This document shows positions 44,943 through 55,906 of a DNA stretch of 64,000 nucleotides, one piece after another. The notes beneath the pieces are model-generated. The model was not told where the DNA came from. It was given only the letters and a program-made list of their open reading frames with translations, and made no database searches. Position 1 is the first letter of the stretch, and each line of letters starts with the position of its first letter. The DNA lies in contig CAIIXF020000004.1 of assembly GCA_903813345.2 (NCBI GenBank), forward strand, positions 28,339,986-28,403,985, written 5' to 3'. This DNA is from Owenia fusiformis (Eukaryota > Annelida > Polychaeta > Sabellida > Oweniidae). The position numbers were made by a program, and so were the translations under genes.

Positions 44943-46757
44943 TTAATTATAACAGAGTCTGTTAACTGGTTTTGACACTCTGCCAGACCTCCTTAATTCA
45001 GTAGCTGGATGCTCCACATCTATGTTTAATAAGGGACTGAACCTGTTACTAGTTGGAACAGGTGATGGGTTGGTTGATAGATTTGTTTCATGGGAATTTG
45101 GGGGACAAGGAGTGGGAGGTCTTGTTTGTATATCTAGGTCTTGACACATTATCTCATTAAATGGCTCCTTTGATGACAGGAGCTCTCTCCTATCCCTTCT
45201 AAAAAGTTTCCCTCCTTCTGTTTCTACCTTGTAAGATCTGGAGGAAACTTTTGCGACAACTCTGGCTTTTACATCCCATTTATCTTTTGGGTTTCTTTTC
45301 AGTCTAACCGTCTGATTGTTTTCTAACTCTGAAAGCTGCTTCGTGTTTTTGTCGTAATATTTTTTCTGCTTCTCCTTCTGCAGGGCTTTACTTTTCTCTA
45401 TATTGGTAAATCTATCATTGGCCTGTATTGCAGATGGTAATCGAGTTCTTAATGGTCTCCCCATTAAGAGCTCTGCTGGTGACTTACCACACTCTAATGG
45501 GGCATTCCTGTATGCTAACAGGGCCAGATGTGGGTCAGTATTGCTGCGAATTGCTTTTTTCATCAGCCTTTTTACTATTTTGACCCCATTTTCTGCCTTT
45601 CCGTTACCCTGGCTATGGAAGGGACTACTGAATGACAAATCAAATTCATAGGTGTCTGCAAATTCCTTGAATTCTCTTGATTCAAACATAGTAGCATTAT
45701 CAATTCTCACTTTCAAGGGAATTCCGAATCTTGCAAATATTGACTTTATGTGACTGATTATTGTTTTTGCTTTTGTACTTGACAGATGAACACATTCTGG
45801 GTAGTTTGAGAAATAATCAGTCACTAAAAGATAGTCCTTATCAAAGAGCTTGAAAAGGTCTATTGCAACCTTTTCCCAGGGGCCTTTTGTTTTGTCACCA
45901 TTTATCAATGGCTGTTTTGCATTGTTGTACCTCAGCTCAAGACATGTTTCACACTTTCCTATCATGTCTGAGATGTCATTATTAATGCCTGGCCAATATA
46001 CTGATTTTCTAGCTATTCGCTTACACTTTTCTACTCCCAAGTGACCTTCATGGACCCTAGTCAATATTTCCTTCCTCATGCTTTTGGGGATAATTACTGT
46101 TTGCCCTTTCAAAAGAATATCATCCACTACAGTAATTTCATGTTTCATTTGGGAGTATATTTTCTCTGACCCCTTTTCCCAACCATTTCTTACATAGTCA
46201 ATAATCTTGGATAATATGGGGTCTTTCTTTGTTTCTATTTGGATTTTTCTCATAATGTTCTCTGAGACAGGTATTTCACTAAATATCATGTTCACTTGAT
46301 TTTCTACCTGGATATCTAGTTTTGAAATTCTTGGTTCTGATCTTTTTGTTCTGAAACTTGCTCTACTGAGGGCGTCTGCTAGTACCAAGTTTTTTCCAGG
46401 GGTGTATATCATTGTATAATCATATTTCTGCAGTTTCATGAACAACCTTTGTAACCTTGGGGTCATGTCATTCAAATTTTTCTGGGACATTGGTATCAAG
46501 GGCTTATGGTCTGTTTCAAGTTCAATTTTATCCATCCCATATATGTATTCATGAAATTTGTTGCACCGTTCAACTAATCCCAAACATTCTTTTTCTATCT
46601 GGGCCCATCTTTTTTGACATTCTGTAAGGGATTTGCTACCATAAGCCACTGGCTTCCAATCAGTACCATGCTGTTGCATAAGAACCATCCCTAGTGAGTC
46701 CTTACTGGAATCTGTTGAAACTCTTGTTTTCCTTAGAGGGTCAAAATAGGCTAACAC
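44943..46757 (-). CDS. pol: Gypsy pol C-terminal part: RNase H and integrase
   Basis: A 604-codon frame. RNase H occupies about residues 1-135: STDSS (Asp16), a Glu in KECLGL, LETDHKPL and LADALSR supply the four acidic residues. Integrase follows: an HHCC zinc finger (VHEGHLGVEKC...KCETC, about 235-275), then the catalytic core with AIDLF, RIDNATMF and the Glu in GNGKAE, so the D,D,E triad is present. The C-terminal tail is Arg/Lys-rich. The reading frame is continuous upstream with the RT frame apart from one stop (about 46773) at the deletion joint; the ATG start at 46757 is therefore nominal. The protein would integrate cDNA if made. Confidence 0.92.
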   Translation of the reverse strand: MLAYFDPLRKTRVSTDSSKDSLGMVLMQQHGTDWKPVAYGSKSLTECQKRWAQIEKECLGLVERCNKFHEYIYGMDKIELETDHKPLIPMSQKNLNDMTPRLQRLFMKLQKYDYTMIYTPGKNLVLADALSRASFRTKRSEPRISKLDIQVENQVNMIFSEIPVSENIMRKIQIETKKDPILSKIIDYVRNGWEKGSEKIYSQMKHEITVVDDILLKGQTVIIPKSMRKEILTRVHEGHLGVEKCKRIARKSVYWPGINNDISDMIGKCETCLELRYNNAKQPLINGDKTKGPWEKVAIDLFKLFDKDYLLVTDYFSNYPECVHLSSTKAKTIISHIKSIFARFGIPLKVRIDNATMFESREFKEFADTYEFDLSFSSPFHSQGNGKAENGVKIVKRLMKKAIRSNTDPHLALLAYRNAPLECGKSPAELLMGRPLRTRLPSAIQANDRFTNIEKSKALQKEKQKKYYDKNTKQLSELENNQTVRLKRNPKDKWDVKARVVAKVSSRSYKVETEGGKLFRRDRRELLSSKEPFNEIMCQDLDIQTRPPTPCPPNSHETNLSTNPSPVPTSNRFSPLLNIDVEHPATELRRSGRVSKPVNRLCYN

Positions 46758-46775
46758 TGGGGATGAACTTATGAC

Positions 46776-48440
46776 TTATAACTTATATTTTCCTTTATTT
46801 AACTTGACATTGAATTTGACCAGCCTTTCCATGACCATTTTTAAGCGCATGTCATGCTCAGTTGCATTTTCTCCCCAGATTATCAGATCATCGATATATA
46901 CTCGTACACCGTCTAGACCATCAACTACCTGTTCCATCGCCTTATGGAACACCTCTGGGCTACTAGATATACTTTGTGGGAGACGTTGGTAACAGTACCT
47001 GCCCCAGGGACTATTAAAGGTTGTGAGGGGTTGACTTTCAGGGTGGAGTTTAATTTGAAAAAAACCACTTGAAGCATCCAACTTACTAAACACCTTTGCA
47101 TTTTTCATCTCACTAATAATCAAATCCTTTTTTGGTATTGGGTAATGTTCCCTTTTGATTGACCTATTCAAATCTGTAGGATCTACACATAATCTTACAT
47201 CATCATTTGATTTCTTTACAACTACCATGCTATTAACCCAATCAGTAGGGTCATTAATCTTTCTTATGATGCCTAATGTTTCAAGTCTTGAAAGTTCACT
47301 ATGCACTTTACCTCTCATAGGCACTGATACATGCCTTGGGGCATGAATAACTGGTTGTGCATTTTCTTCCAAAGATATCTTGTATGTGAAAGGCATAGAC
47401 TCAAACTTGCTAATTGAATTGAATGCACTTGGATAATCATTTATCAATTTATCCACCCTTGTGGCAGGTGATTTGCTATTGTGATGCATGTTACTTTCCT
47501 CAGGACTCTTCACATTAGGCATTTTCATATCTTTGACCTCTTTAACAGGTCTATTGTTATTGACAACCCAGACACGCTTCACAAGGCCCAATTTGTCACA
47601 CGTTTTATCACAAAGCAACGAAATTCCGTTTTTTACGATGACAAAGTGGACCCTGTGACACTTGCCTTTTACTTGAACCTGTAATACACACACCCCACAT
47701 GTTTCAATAGGCTGTTTGTTGTAATCATACAATTTCGTATTTCTGTTGAATATGTTAGGGGGGCATTTTAATTGTTTCAAGTCACTTTGGTTTATTATGT
47801 TTGCATTGGCCCCTGTATCTAGTCTAAATGGTATAAGAACACCATTGACCACCAAAGGAGCTACCCATTTGTCATCATTTACAACATTGATCTCATGTGA
47901 TGGTTCATTGTCACTGATTTCTGAGTACTGTTCTTCAGGTTGTTCATTTACAATATTTATGTAATACTCACAGTCACTGCTATCGGTTTCATTTTCATCA
48001 TTTACAATGTTCACCTGTTTTCTGCGGCCTGATTGTCGCTTTTTTCGTCCATACTCCTTGGGTTGCGCACCTTTCGTGATGTGGCACTTAGATGAGTAGT
48101 GGTTCCTCTTGCCGCATTTGTTGCACGTTTGTCCGTACGCTGGACATTTACGGATAGCATGATCATATCCACATTGTGAACAGTCTGTTATCATCCTTGG
48201 GGTAGTTGTCACGTTGTTGATGTCCGCAGACGCAGTAGTCTCAACATTTTTAAATGTCTTCATTCTTTCAACGGTTTGCTCTGCAGCTCTGCAAATTTTC
48301 TCACAGTTTGTCAATGTCAAATCATCTTGCCTTAATAGGCGTTCTCGGAGCGTGTCATCGTTGACTCCGATTACTAACTGATCACGTAAAATAGAATCTT
48401 CCAGTGTCCCATATTTGCATGTGGTGATTTTCACCTTCAA
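46776..48440 (-). CDS. gag-pol: Gypsy gag C-terminus, protease and reverse transcriptase (truncated)
   Basis: A 554-codon frame. The first part is gag, ending in two zinc knuckles (CSQCGYDHAIRKC and CNKCGKRNHYSSKC, about 86-120). Protease follows with FRLDTGANANII (about 207-218). Reverse transcriptase runs from about 330, with KLDASSGFFQI and the catalytic VYIDDLI. LPQSIS stands where Gypsy RTs usually have LPFGIS. The frame ends at LNKGKYKL*, just after the palm, where the thumb and connection (roughly 85 residues in relatives) should follow. The joint carries repeated ATAAGT motifs, suggesting deletion at short direct repeats. The nominal start is internal to gag. Confidence 0.92.
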   Translation of the reverse strand: MKVKITTCKYGTLEDSILRDQLVIGVNDDTLRERLLRQDDLTLTNCEKICRAAEQTVERMKTFKNVETTASADINNVTTTPRMITDCSQCGYDHAIRKCPAYGQTCNKCGKRNHYSSKCHITKGAQPKEYGRKKRQSGRRKQVNIVNDENETDSSDCEYYINIVNEQPEEQYSEISDNEPSHEINVVNDDKWVAPLVVNGVLIPFRLDTGANANIINQSDLKQLKCPPNIFNRNTKLYDYNKQPIETCGVCVLQVQVKGKCHRVHFVIVKNGISLLCDKTCDKLGLVKRVWVVNNNRPVKEVKDMKMPNVKSPEESNMHHNSKSPATRVDKLINDYPSAFNSISKFESMPFTYKISLEENAQPVIHAPRHVSVPMRGKVHSELSRLETLGIIRKINDPTDWVNSMVVVKKSNDDVRLCVDPTDLNRSIKREHYPIPKKDLIISEMKNAKVFSKLDASSGFFQIKLHPESQPLTTFNSPWGRYCYQRLPQSISSSPEVFHKAMEQVVDGLDGVRVYIDDLIIWGENATEHDMRLKMVMERLVKFNVKLNKGKYKL

Positions 48441-48787
48441 ATCTGACAGGAATTCTTCAAAGGATTCTCCATTTTTCTGTAATCTAATCCGAAATACATA
48501 TCGTTCATAGGTTTCGTTCTGCTTTGGGAAGCAGTATGCGTCAAATTGTTGAAGTACAACTTTATAATTTGTAGAGTCTTCATCTTTATCAAATTTGAAT
48601 GTCTTAAACAGTTGACTGGCTTTGGGCCCAGCACAGGTAACGAGTAGTCCAATATCTTCTGTTTGTCTGTGATTTCACCAAGGGCATCTAGATAGAACTC
48701 AAATTCGCTCCTGAAATTTAACCAGTGTTTCTCCAAATTGTTGGAGAAATCCACCCTTTCTGGCTTCGGAATATTATTCATCATCAT
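48437..48787 (-). CDS. gag: Gypsy gag N-terminal part, frameshifted
   Basis: Starts at 48787 shortly after the primer-binding site and reads FSNNLEKHWLNFRSEFEFYL, a Gypsy gag matrix/capsid-like start. Near 48655 the coding signal moves to the frame of the downstream gag-pol ORF, and the remaining residues of this frame look non-coding. A one-base change explains it. Unlike programmed frameshifts, it lies early in gag with no obvious slippery site, so a mutation or sequencing error is more likely. Confidence 0.8.
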   Translation of the reverse strand: MMMNNIPKPERVDFSNNLEKHWLNFRSEFEFYLDALGEITDKQKILDYSLPVLGPKPVNCLRHSNLIKMKTLQIIKLYFNNLTHTASQSRTKPMNDMYFGLDYRKMENPLKNSCQI

Positions 48788-48838
48788 TTTTAGGCCTTTC
48801 TATGCTAATAATCCATTTTTTGTATTGTATTATTAAAT

Positions 48839-48856
48839 ACCCCACCAGCAGTACCA
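48839..48856 (-). other. Primer-binding site
   Basis: Immediately after the 5' LTR on the minus strand: TGGTACTGCTGGTGGGGT. TGG pairs with a tRNA CCA end, and the GTGGGG part fits a T-arm. A leucine-type tRNA is a guess; the primer is not identified with certainty. Confidence 0.75.
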
Positions 48857-48989
48857 TGTAATGATCTGGACAGTACAAGTTCTAGCTTTAGAAGACCAAG
48901 TTGTATATTTGTAATCCCACACATGTACAAGTAACATAATACCTCAAAGGCAGTTAGCAAGATGATACCAGAAGCTGGATATCATTACA
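48857..48989 (-). repeat. 5' LTR, 133 bp
   Basis: Identical to 44369-44501. It carries the element's presumed promoter. No clear TATA box or poly(A) signal was identified in so short an LTR. Confidence 0.95.
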
Positions 48990-49913
48990 GTAATCAAAAT
49001 ATAAATGAAAAATAATGACTTACAGCTCCATTGTGAATTATATTTGTTGAAGACTTCTATGATGCAGGGGAACTTGCATTCTTCCATAATAAAGAACAAG
49101 ACATATATATAGTTGTTGACTCTAAGAGTCCTCTGTGACACCTGTTAACCATAGCCATCATCATTGTTCTCATGTTTTGGGGGTATTTTGACTCCTGATT
49201 GCACTTTGTTGCATTTGAATGTCTTCTGGTTCAGGTTATCTGTTTGGAGTATTGAATTTTCTTATCTAATATAAAGAGTTATTTTTGCTTCTCTGGGAAC
49301 TTTTAAGTTCCACTCGAGGTTCATGACCTCCTTGAATTCTCTACTTGCCCGTGCTTGATACACAGCTTATGAGCTGTTTAAGGTTGTAACCAATTTTGTT
49401 TGCTGTTCATGGAGAAGCCAAATCCTCCTCATCATCCATGGAGACTGAAGCAGCAATTAAACTGGCAGTTACAATATTGTCGAAATATTTTGGCTGAAGA
49501 AATTCAATGATTAAATTAAACTTAAAAACCTACTGAACATGTTTTTTCAACACCAGATGACACATCAGGGTGTACAGGTTTTGAAAGCACTGGTTGTTGT
49601 TCACTTCATGTTTTCTCTTTCTCCATTAGTTCTTTAATTGGGAATCTAATACCTTCCTCCTGGCCTACAACAATTGAAAAAAATATCTCTATATTATATC
49701 ATGCGCATATATTATATATTATTTCTTGTTGGGTTGGAAGATTTTCTGCACTATTATCCTTGTTTTATAGTACTCTCTTTTTGACAGGGGTGCCATTGTA
49801 CTGCACCACTCTCTGTTTCTTTTTTTCCTTAACATATAAGTTGAATTCGATTTTTTGTGCACAAAAGTAGGAATTGATGGTATATCAAAAAAGGTGGATT
49901 CCCATTGAACTTA

Positions 49914-50135
49914 CTAACCAATAGTATTGAAGGCATGTTTCCCTTTTCTGGACACATATGCTGGCCCGTGCAGCTAAGGTCAGATAATTGGGATCAGTGT
50001 CCCATCCACAAGTCAAACAACATTTGGAATTCTGTGTCTAGCATCAATGAAACCCTCTCGAATTTCCCGACGCCTCGTGCCATTTGGCCAGTAGAGCTCT
50101 TCATCTACATGTCTTACAATTTGATTGTTTCTTAT
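49914..50135 (-). pseudogene. PIF/Harbinger transposase fragment
   Basis: One minus-strand frame with three internal stops reads EELYWPNGTRRREIREGFID, ARHRIPNVV, LVDGTLIPII and LHGPAYVSRKGKHAFNTIG. VDGTxIPI...YxxRKGxxxxN is the first catalytic segment of Harbinger (HARBI1-type) DDE transposases. About 70 residues survive; the second Asp and the Glu regions and the MYB-like partner are absent. Confidence 0.6.
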
Positions 50136-50624
50136 ATGTATCAAGTGATACATTTAAAGGGGCAACATGGCCTGTAGAGAAAACTCAAAAAATTTTACTT
50201 TTCTGAGCTATCAGGGCAACATTTATACCTATACGTATATCTATTGAAGCACGGGGTTCTTTTGAGATTTAAATGGGAGGGGGTTGTATACTGTGGTAGC
50301 GTTAATTTTTAATAGTCTCAATAAAGATGTGCTTTTTTATGTAAACCCTCACTGGTTTACCCTTTTCTATCTATCAATCACAAACACATCAGTTTAAGTT
50401 AATAAAATAATTCTTTATCCTGTATAAATATAAATATGTACAAAGTCACAAAGTAGTAAAAACAATAGATGTTCTCTCTTGCAAAGACGAAGCTAAAAAA
50501 AACTAAAGCTAGCACTACCCTCTGTCTTCTACCCATTGATCTCAAACCTGAGTGGCTAAACCACTGACCAATCAGAAGACAGAGTTAGTGACCAGCTGCA
50601 TGCCAAGTAAAAGTTAACTTAGTT

Positions 50625-51164
50625 TTAATAGTCGACGGTCTCCCTTGGTGATGAGGTTCGGAGAGACGAAGTCCCCACCTCTTGACTGCTGTCTTCCTTG
50701 GGTAGCGAGGTTCGGAGGGACAAAGTCCCCACCTCTTGGTAGCTGTCTCCCTCCGTCGCTTGCATCTTGTTTCTTGGGGTAACGATTACCTCAGTAGTTT
50801 GGCTGACAGTTTCCGACTTTACGGTTCTGGGTAGTCTTGATGACGGTTCTTTGTGGTGAGCAATGGCTTTATGTTTGAATAAAGCATGTTTGCTGGAGAA
50901 CTGACTGTCGCAATGGAAACAATCTAACACCTGATTTTTCTTCTTTTGGTTGCACTTTGGGATATGCATGTGCAACATCCTTCTTGAAGCAAACAGTTCA
51001 TTACAGTTGTTACAACTTATGTATACAGCCTTAGATTTTTTCTCCTGCATGGCTTTTTTCCATTTGAATTCCTGGAATTCGCGAAATTCCTCCAGGTCTT
51101 CAGATTCCTTCAGGGGACTAACCCCCAATCCCAAACGAGATTTCATTGATTTCTTCTCTGCCAT
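50625..51164 (-). CDS. 179-residue zinc-finger protein, single exon
   Basis: Intact minus-strand frame. Residues 15-40 are acidic/charged (LKESEDLEEFREFQEFKW). Finger 1 is C51-x2-C54-x12-H67-x3-C71 (C2HC type). Finger 2 is C82-x2-C85-x12-H98-x4-H103. A Thr/Ser-rich tail holds two 18-residue repeats, EVGTxSLRTSxPxE, encoded by a 54-bp tandem repeat (about 50647-50755). A TATA box (CCTTATATAA, minus strand, 51280-51271) lies about 107 bp before the start. No intron is needed. The zinc fingers suggest nucleic-acid binding. It could be a host intronless gene, a retrocopy or an element-borne gene; nothing similar is recognised by name. Confidence 0.65.
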   Translation of the reverse strand: MAEKKSMKSRLGLGVSPLKESEDLEEFREFQEFKWKKAMQEKKSKAVYISCNNCNELFASRRMLHMHIPKCNQKKKNQVLDCFHCDSQFSSKHALFKHKAIAHHKEPSSRLPRTVKSETVSQTTEVIVTPRNKMQATEGDSYQEVGTLSLRTSLPKEDSSQEVGTSSLRTSSPRETVDY

Positions 51165-51270
51165 ATTAGGCTTTTACATCCAGTTATCAACTCCCATCAA
51201 CTCTTGCAAAATCTAGGGTGTTGTTACATGAAGGAATCAACTCAATATGACCACCTCAGTGTCCCCTTAG

Positions 51271-51280
51271 TTATATAAGG
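51271..51280 (-). promoter_or_regulatory. TATA box of the zinc-finger gene
   Basis: CCTTATATAA on the minus strand, about 107 bp upstream of the ATG at 51164. The implied 5' UTR is about 75-80 nt. No other core elements were identified. Confidence 0.5.
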
Positions 51281-51877
51281 TCTCATCACATTGCTACTTA
51301 AACCAGTCCAGACATCCCGGCACCCAAAACTAAAAACATGTCACTGGCCTGTCACTTGTTGTTTACACACCTCTACATGTCATTGGCTATTATTGACATT
51401 CCATGAGACAAGATTGTCAAAATATAAAGCAATCAAAATCAAGTCATCTATAATTGGGGGATTAATTCTTTCTATTAGTATATCAGATTATCCCTGCCTT
51501 TGTTAAAAACAATCGATCATTGATCTCTCAAGTTCAAACAACATTATAACTAGTTAACAGTTACCTTAAACTGTTCTTGAACTGTATCCAAATGTGCACA
51601 ATCCACCCACTGCCACCAATGAAGCACCTTTTTCAGAGAATTTCCAATACACCTTTTTAAATCATGATAAGTTTTATTTTTTGATGGTAATGGTATTAAT
51701 GGTATTTTTTTAAATACATCTATTGGTTACATTCATCAATCATGTTAACACAAGTATTCAGAACTCAAGATTTGTTAACATTGCTTGAACCTTGCATTTC
51801 AGGAGAATGTGGATGTTTTTTGTTTTGTGATGTTTGATCTAAAGACTGTCAGAAAAGCTCTTTAAGTTCAGCAAGGG

Positions 51878-52207
51878 TTATTTAAGACCATTCATATTCA
51901 TATAGGCTTTTATATTAGATATTAGTATCAGATATGTTGTTTGGTGGTATTCAAGCAGAGTCTGGATTAATATGTCAATGACATTTGGTTTTACAGATTC
52001 ATCAAATATCTCAAAGCACATCATGTAAAGATTATTCTTAATAGTAAACTGTGTATGTTGGCCATAGTTAACCCTTCCATTTGATTTAATGCCATCATTA
52101 GAATACCATCCAGATTTTATATTATTTTCTTGGTTAATGAATCGACATACCTCAACATAGAAGTGTGATCTGGTATATACAAAATATGGCAATTTCATTT
52201 CAAACAT
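51878..52207 (-). other. Unrecognised 109-codon open frame
   Basis: Minus-strand frame starting MFEMKLPYFVYTRSHFYVEV, rich in Asn, Ile and Tyr as expected from AT-rich DNA. No domain is recognised; a chance frame is possible, though its length is above the local background. Confidence 0.3.
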
Positions 52208-52717
52208 CTTTCCTCCGATGCTTTGATTGTCAAATCAAACAGTAAATATTAGAACCATTACAAACTCCTCAAATTTAGAGAGCTGTAAATCAAATCAATA
52301 AACGTAAACCTTGTCTCACAGGCCCCATCCCTTGCCTACAAGCAAGGAGATCATCCAATTTAGTTTCTTCTCCGTGCATATGTATGTTTATAACTATTAT
52401 TTTAATTTTTAAAATAAAAAACTTTAACCCAATCCACTAAATTGATCTGATCTTTTGTTTATAGTTTCAAAAATAATCCTTCAATGTGCTTCAAATTATA
52501 AATGTAGCTTAATTATTAAGTAACAACAAGGTCTACATGTTTCAGCAAAAAATTATTGATAAATTCAAAATGGACATCACTTAAAACACCTGTGAGCTGA
52601 GTATTCTTTATTCCTTGATAATGAAGTGGAAGCGGGCAACTCAGGAATATAATTGGTGTAACAAATATTAAGCATTTTCTTATGTTTAATAAAATGATAT
52701 GTTTTCAGTAATGTCCT

Positions 52718-52938
52718 CTAAAAGATTGGCTCACTAGATTTCAACCACAGGTCAGATGTTATGAGTTCCTTGCTCTCCTTGTTGTGGTCAGCAAAATATT
52801 TTTCTGGAAAGTTACAGAGATACGGTTACCACCATATCACTGTATGTCTGGCTGCTCTCAACATCTGGTCTTCCACATAATCCTTCTCCACTCTGTTGCG
52901 TCTAACTATCTCCGGTATTTGTGGGAATCTCTGGTATG
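52718..52938 (-). pseudogene. Unassigned coding remnant
   Basis: One minus-strand frame with a single stop reads RFPQIPEIVRRNRVEKDYVE, DQMLRAARHTVIWW, stop, NFPEKYFADHNKESKE. It lies downstream, same strand, of the tnp2-like fragment at 53046-53252 and might belong to the same decayed element. Confidence 0.3.
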
Positions 52939-53045
52939 AACAATTTAATTCATGGCCAGATTGAGAAAAACCCTCTTAAGGTACCCTCAAGGAGAACAAT
53001 TTACTATGCTAGGAATACAAACAAAGCTAAAGATCCCCTTACTGA

Positions 53046-53252
53046 TTATTTGCAGATTGTTGTGCTGTCATAGTTGGGAGATTGGCACATTAGACTATGT
53101 GGTCCTTTAACTCCGTGAATTTTTTGAAATTCTTTCTTAGATTTTTGAGTTTTTAGAGTGTCATACTCTTTTCTCAATTTTTCATCATCTTCATGTGTAA
53201 TCAATTCAGGCTCAGCATTTGTTTCTACAGATTTCTGAATGACCCTTGGCAA
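53046..53252 (-). pseudogene. tnp2-type (CACTA-related) transposase fragment
   Basis: The minus-strand frame includes EKLRKEYDTLKTQKSKKEFQ and IHGVKGPHSLMCQSPNYD. The GVKGxSxLMxxPxxD box is characteristic of Transposase_21/tnp2-like proteins, just before their usual DYMH segment, which is lost here. About 60 residues; truncated at both ends. Confidence 0.45.
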
Positions 53253-53546
53253 CCAATGATCATGTGACCTGAGTTTGCCAGTTTGTCAAATCCTGTTGTT
53301 GTGTACACTTTTTTTAGCAGCCATTAGTAAATGCTTTCTACAACATAGTGTGGTTCCTTCGAGAGAAACACTAAATATAACAGGATCAACTGCGGCCCCA
53401 TTCAGCCATCCAACCCTCTTTCGCAAACCTTGCATACCCTCATACAACACATTTATACCATCTCTCACACAGAGTAACTTCGTTCTTGCAACATTCACAT
53501 CATTTGGAGCAAGAGGAGGCTGAAAAGCATTTAAAGATGTAGTCAC

Positions 53547-55900
53547 TATTTTTGTTTAAGTTTTATAGCATTTTTCATTTTTACCACAGTAACTCTACTA
53601 CCCATCTAAATTAGTGCACATTCTGCTTTCATTTACATATGGAGAGTAATGCTTGCATCATTATTTTTACCATTGGCATAAAATTGACTGTATCAATAAG
53701 GTTTTACCAAAGTCTGTCATGTGGAGTTTAGCATTTTCTCTTGAAAGATGGTTAAGACCCAAATTTCTTAGAAAAATACCTAAATAAGTTATCCATTACT
53801 GCGGTCACTGTTCTGCTTACCACATTTTTACCTGCATTTGTAACCGGAAGGCCAGGAAATGAGGTGATTGAGCATAAGAGTCATTTAGTTTTACCTTCAT
53901 AAATAACATAACAAGAGCGCTCATTTTCAAATGATTTTTAGTATTCCTGATATTTGGCAAATATTGAGATAAAGTATCCTTGTCATAACCAGTTTGATTT
54001 AAACATGCATTGTGTTAAATTTGAATGATTTACTTTTGAGTGCTTTTTAAAGAATTGTACAAAGGTTGAATACTACAGCTGTACCCTGAGAGCACTTGCC
54101 CTGCACCATTTTCCAAACGTGCAGAAACTGAGACTAAATTGATCTTACTTTTTCAAGCCACTATGGAATCTAAACAAATGTCAGATAAGCAATACATACA
54201 TTAATATCATGATGTTTTACCACTTGAGCGTGCATATTCATACATTTTTAAGTTCGATTTAAAAGAGAACAATAGGCAACATTTGTTAAACAAAAGAAGA
54301 TTACCACCAAATCCCTTTGAACTATCGAGTCCTAGTATAATGACATTTATACAGACCAAATAGGTACACATTTTTGTTTAAAATAATTTGATTTAAAAAT
54401 TCTTAGGTATTGATTGCAGTCTATAACATTTGCTGCCTCCGAGGCCATTATTAACAGCTACATGGAGGATGTTAAATTTTCCCTTTTCCCCAAGCCAGCC
54501 TCTTTGGAGAAGTTTGAAAAGCTGAAAGTAAAGCAATGAAAAGAACAATTGTAATAATATGAAAATCTGAACACTTAAGAAATTTTTACAAAATCTGAAA
54601 GGACTTGTGATTGCGTCTCGTTTAAGATTTAATAGATGTCATGAATCAATTTAATTGATTTCCTACAATCCCTGCTATAGTAGGTTTCAAGCTGTTACTA
54701 TCTCCTCTTCTGGAGTTGTGGGGCTCCTAACTGTTCTTGAACCTTTTTCCACGTCCTCTAGGAAAGTACTTAGACATCTGTGTATCAAATCAAGGAACCA
54801 ATTGTGAACATACTTAAAAAACTCAAAATCACCTACTTATCGAATTAAACAGGTTTTACTGAATATAGAATGAACATTTAATCAAATATCTTTCAAACAG
54901 GTACATTATATAATTTCTATTGAAAACGTTTATTGAAAAGTTTAAACATCATCTGTGAATATCTGGATCTATTTTAACTTACCTTTCTTATCCTTTTTTC
55001 ATTTGTGCTGGTGAATGGGGAAGATTCAAGCTGGCTATAAATTCTTATTCGCTTTTTGTTTTTTCTCACTTAATCAGTCAATGTTCCCTCATTCGACTAA
55101 GTAAAAGCGATATAAATAAATAGCGATAAATAATAACATTTCAAAAAATAATGACTAAAGAGCAATTAATTTCATATAATGACTAGACTATTGTATCAAC
55201 AATAATAACATTCCATATAATGACAAAATAACAAAGTCACAAAGTTGACTGATGTAAAATATCAAACAATAATGGCTTATAAATATGATTTCTATCATTT
55301 GTGGCATTGTCTTGAATAGTCAGTCACATGTATTATTATTATAATGTTCATTGTAAGTTTATTCCTAATCAGTTTCAATGTCACACAAGGCAACAGTTTC
55401 TATTGCACATTGAGCAGCTTTATAATCACAAACTGTCTGATACAATTTGAAGCAAGGTGCTACACATAGAGGAACACAACACTGACGACATTCATATTAT
55501 ATATCATATTATATATCATTCAAAAAAATGGTATCAGTAAACTTGGAAATGACAATTTTTCAAATTGGATAGTACAGACAAGTTACAGCTGAAAAATTAC
55601 AGGGTAATGCACCTTTCACTCTGCCTAGCTCATTATTGAAAAGAAAACACAATTTGGCTTTATAGGGCTCTACAAACATTTGTAGAGGGGGACTTCCTCC
55701 AGTTCTGTTAATCAACCTCTTTTGCTCCATGATTTTTTTGCTGTTGCTCTGAGGTTCTTACATGGCGTTTTGATAAGATTTGTTTTTTGAGGGGGGTATC
55801 CAAACATGTTGATCTTGTTGTTTATAGGTTTTAGATGTTTTTGAACTTAACTTGCCAAACAAAATTTCCAATTTCTCGAATGATTTTTTTTCTTCTAATT
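53547..55900. other. No gene seen
   Basis: Long AT-rich interval. A short unrecognised frame at 53546-53286 lies just outside it. Within it I see only simple AT-rich repeats (for example TATATATCAT near 55497-55520). Confidence 0.45.
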
Positions 55901-55906
55901 GTATAC

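Larger units (their letters stand above)
44369..48989 (-). mobile_element. Young Ty3/Gypsy LTR retrotransposon, internally deleted
   Basis: A 4621-bp element bounded by 133-bp LTRs that I read as identical, with a 5-bp target duplication GTAAT (44364-44368 and 48990-48994). On the minus strand the order is LTR, primer-binding site, gag, protease, reverse transcriptase, RNase H, integrase, polypurine tract, LTR: the Ty3/Gypsy order. Identical LTRs indicate recent insertion. Two defects are visible: a frameshift in gag near 48655 and an in-frame loss of the RT thumb/connection at about 46775, leaving a stop. An element that cannot replicate alone but inserted recently was probably mobilised by an intact relative; later mutation or assembly error is the alternative. 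Confidence 0.95.

Noticed and set aside
45403-46044. Plus-strand frames of 64-82 codons within the Gypsy element
   Set aside because: They are antisense shadows of the intact pol frame.
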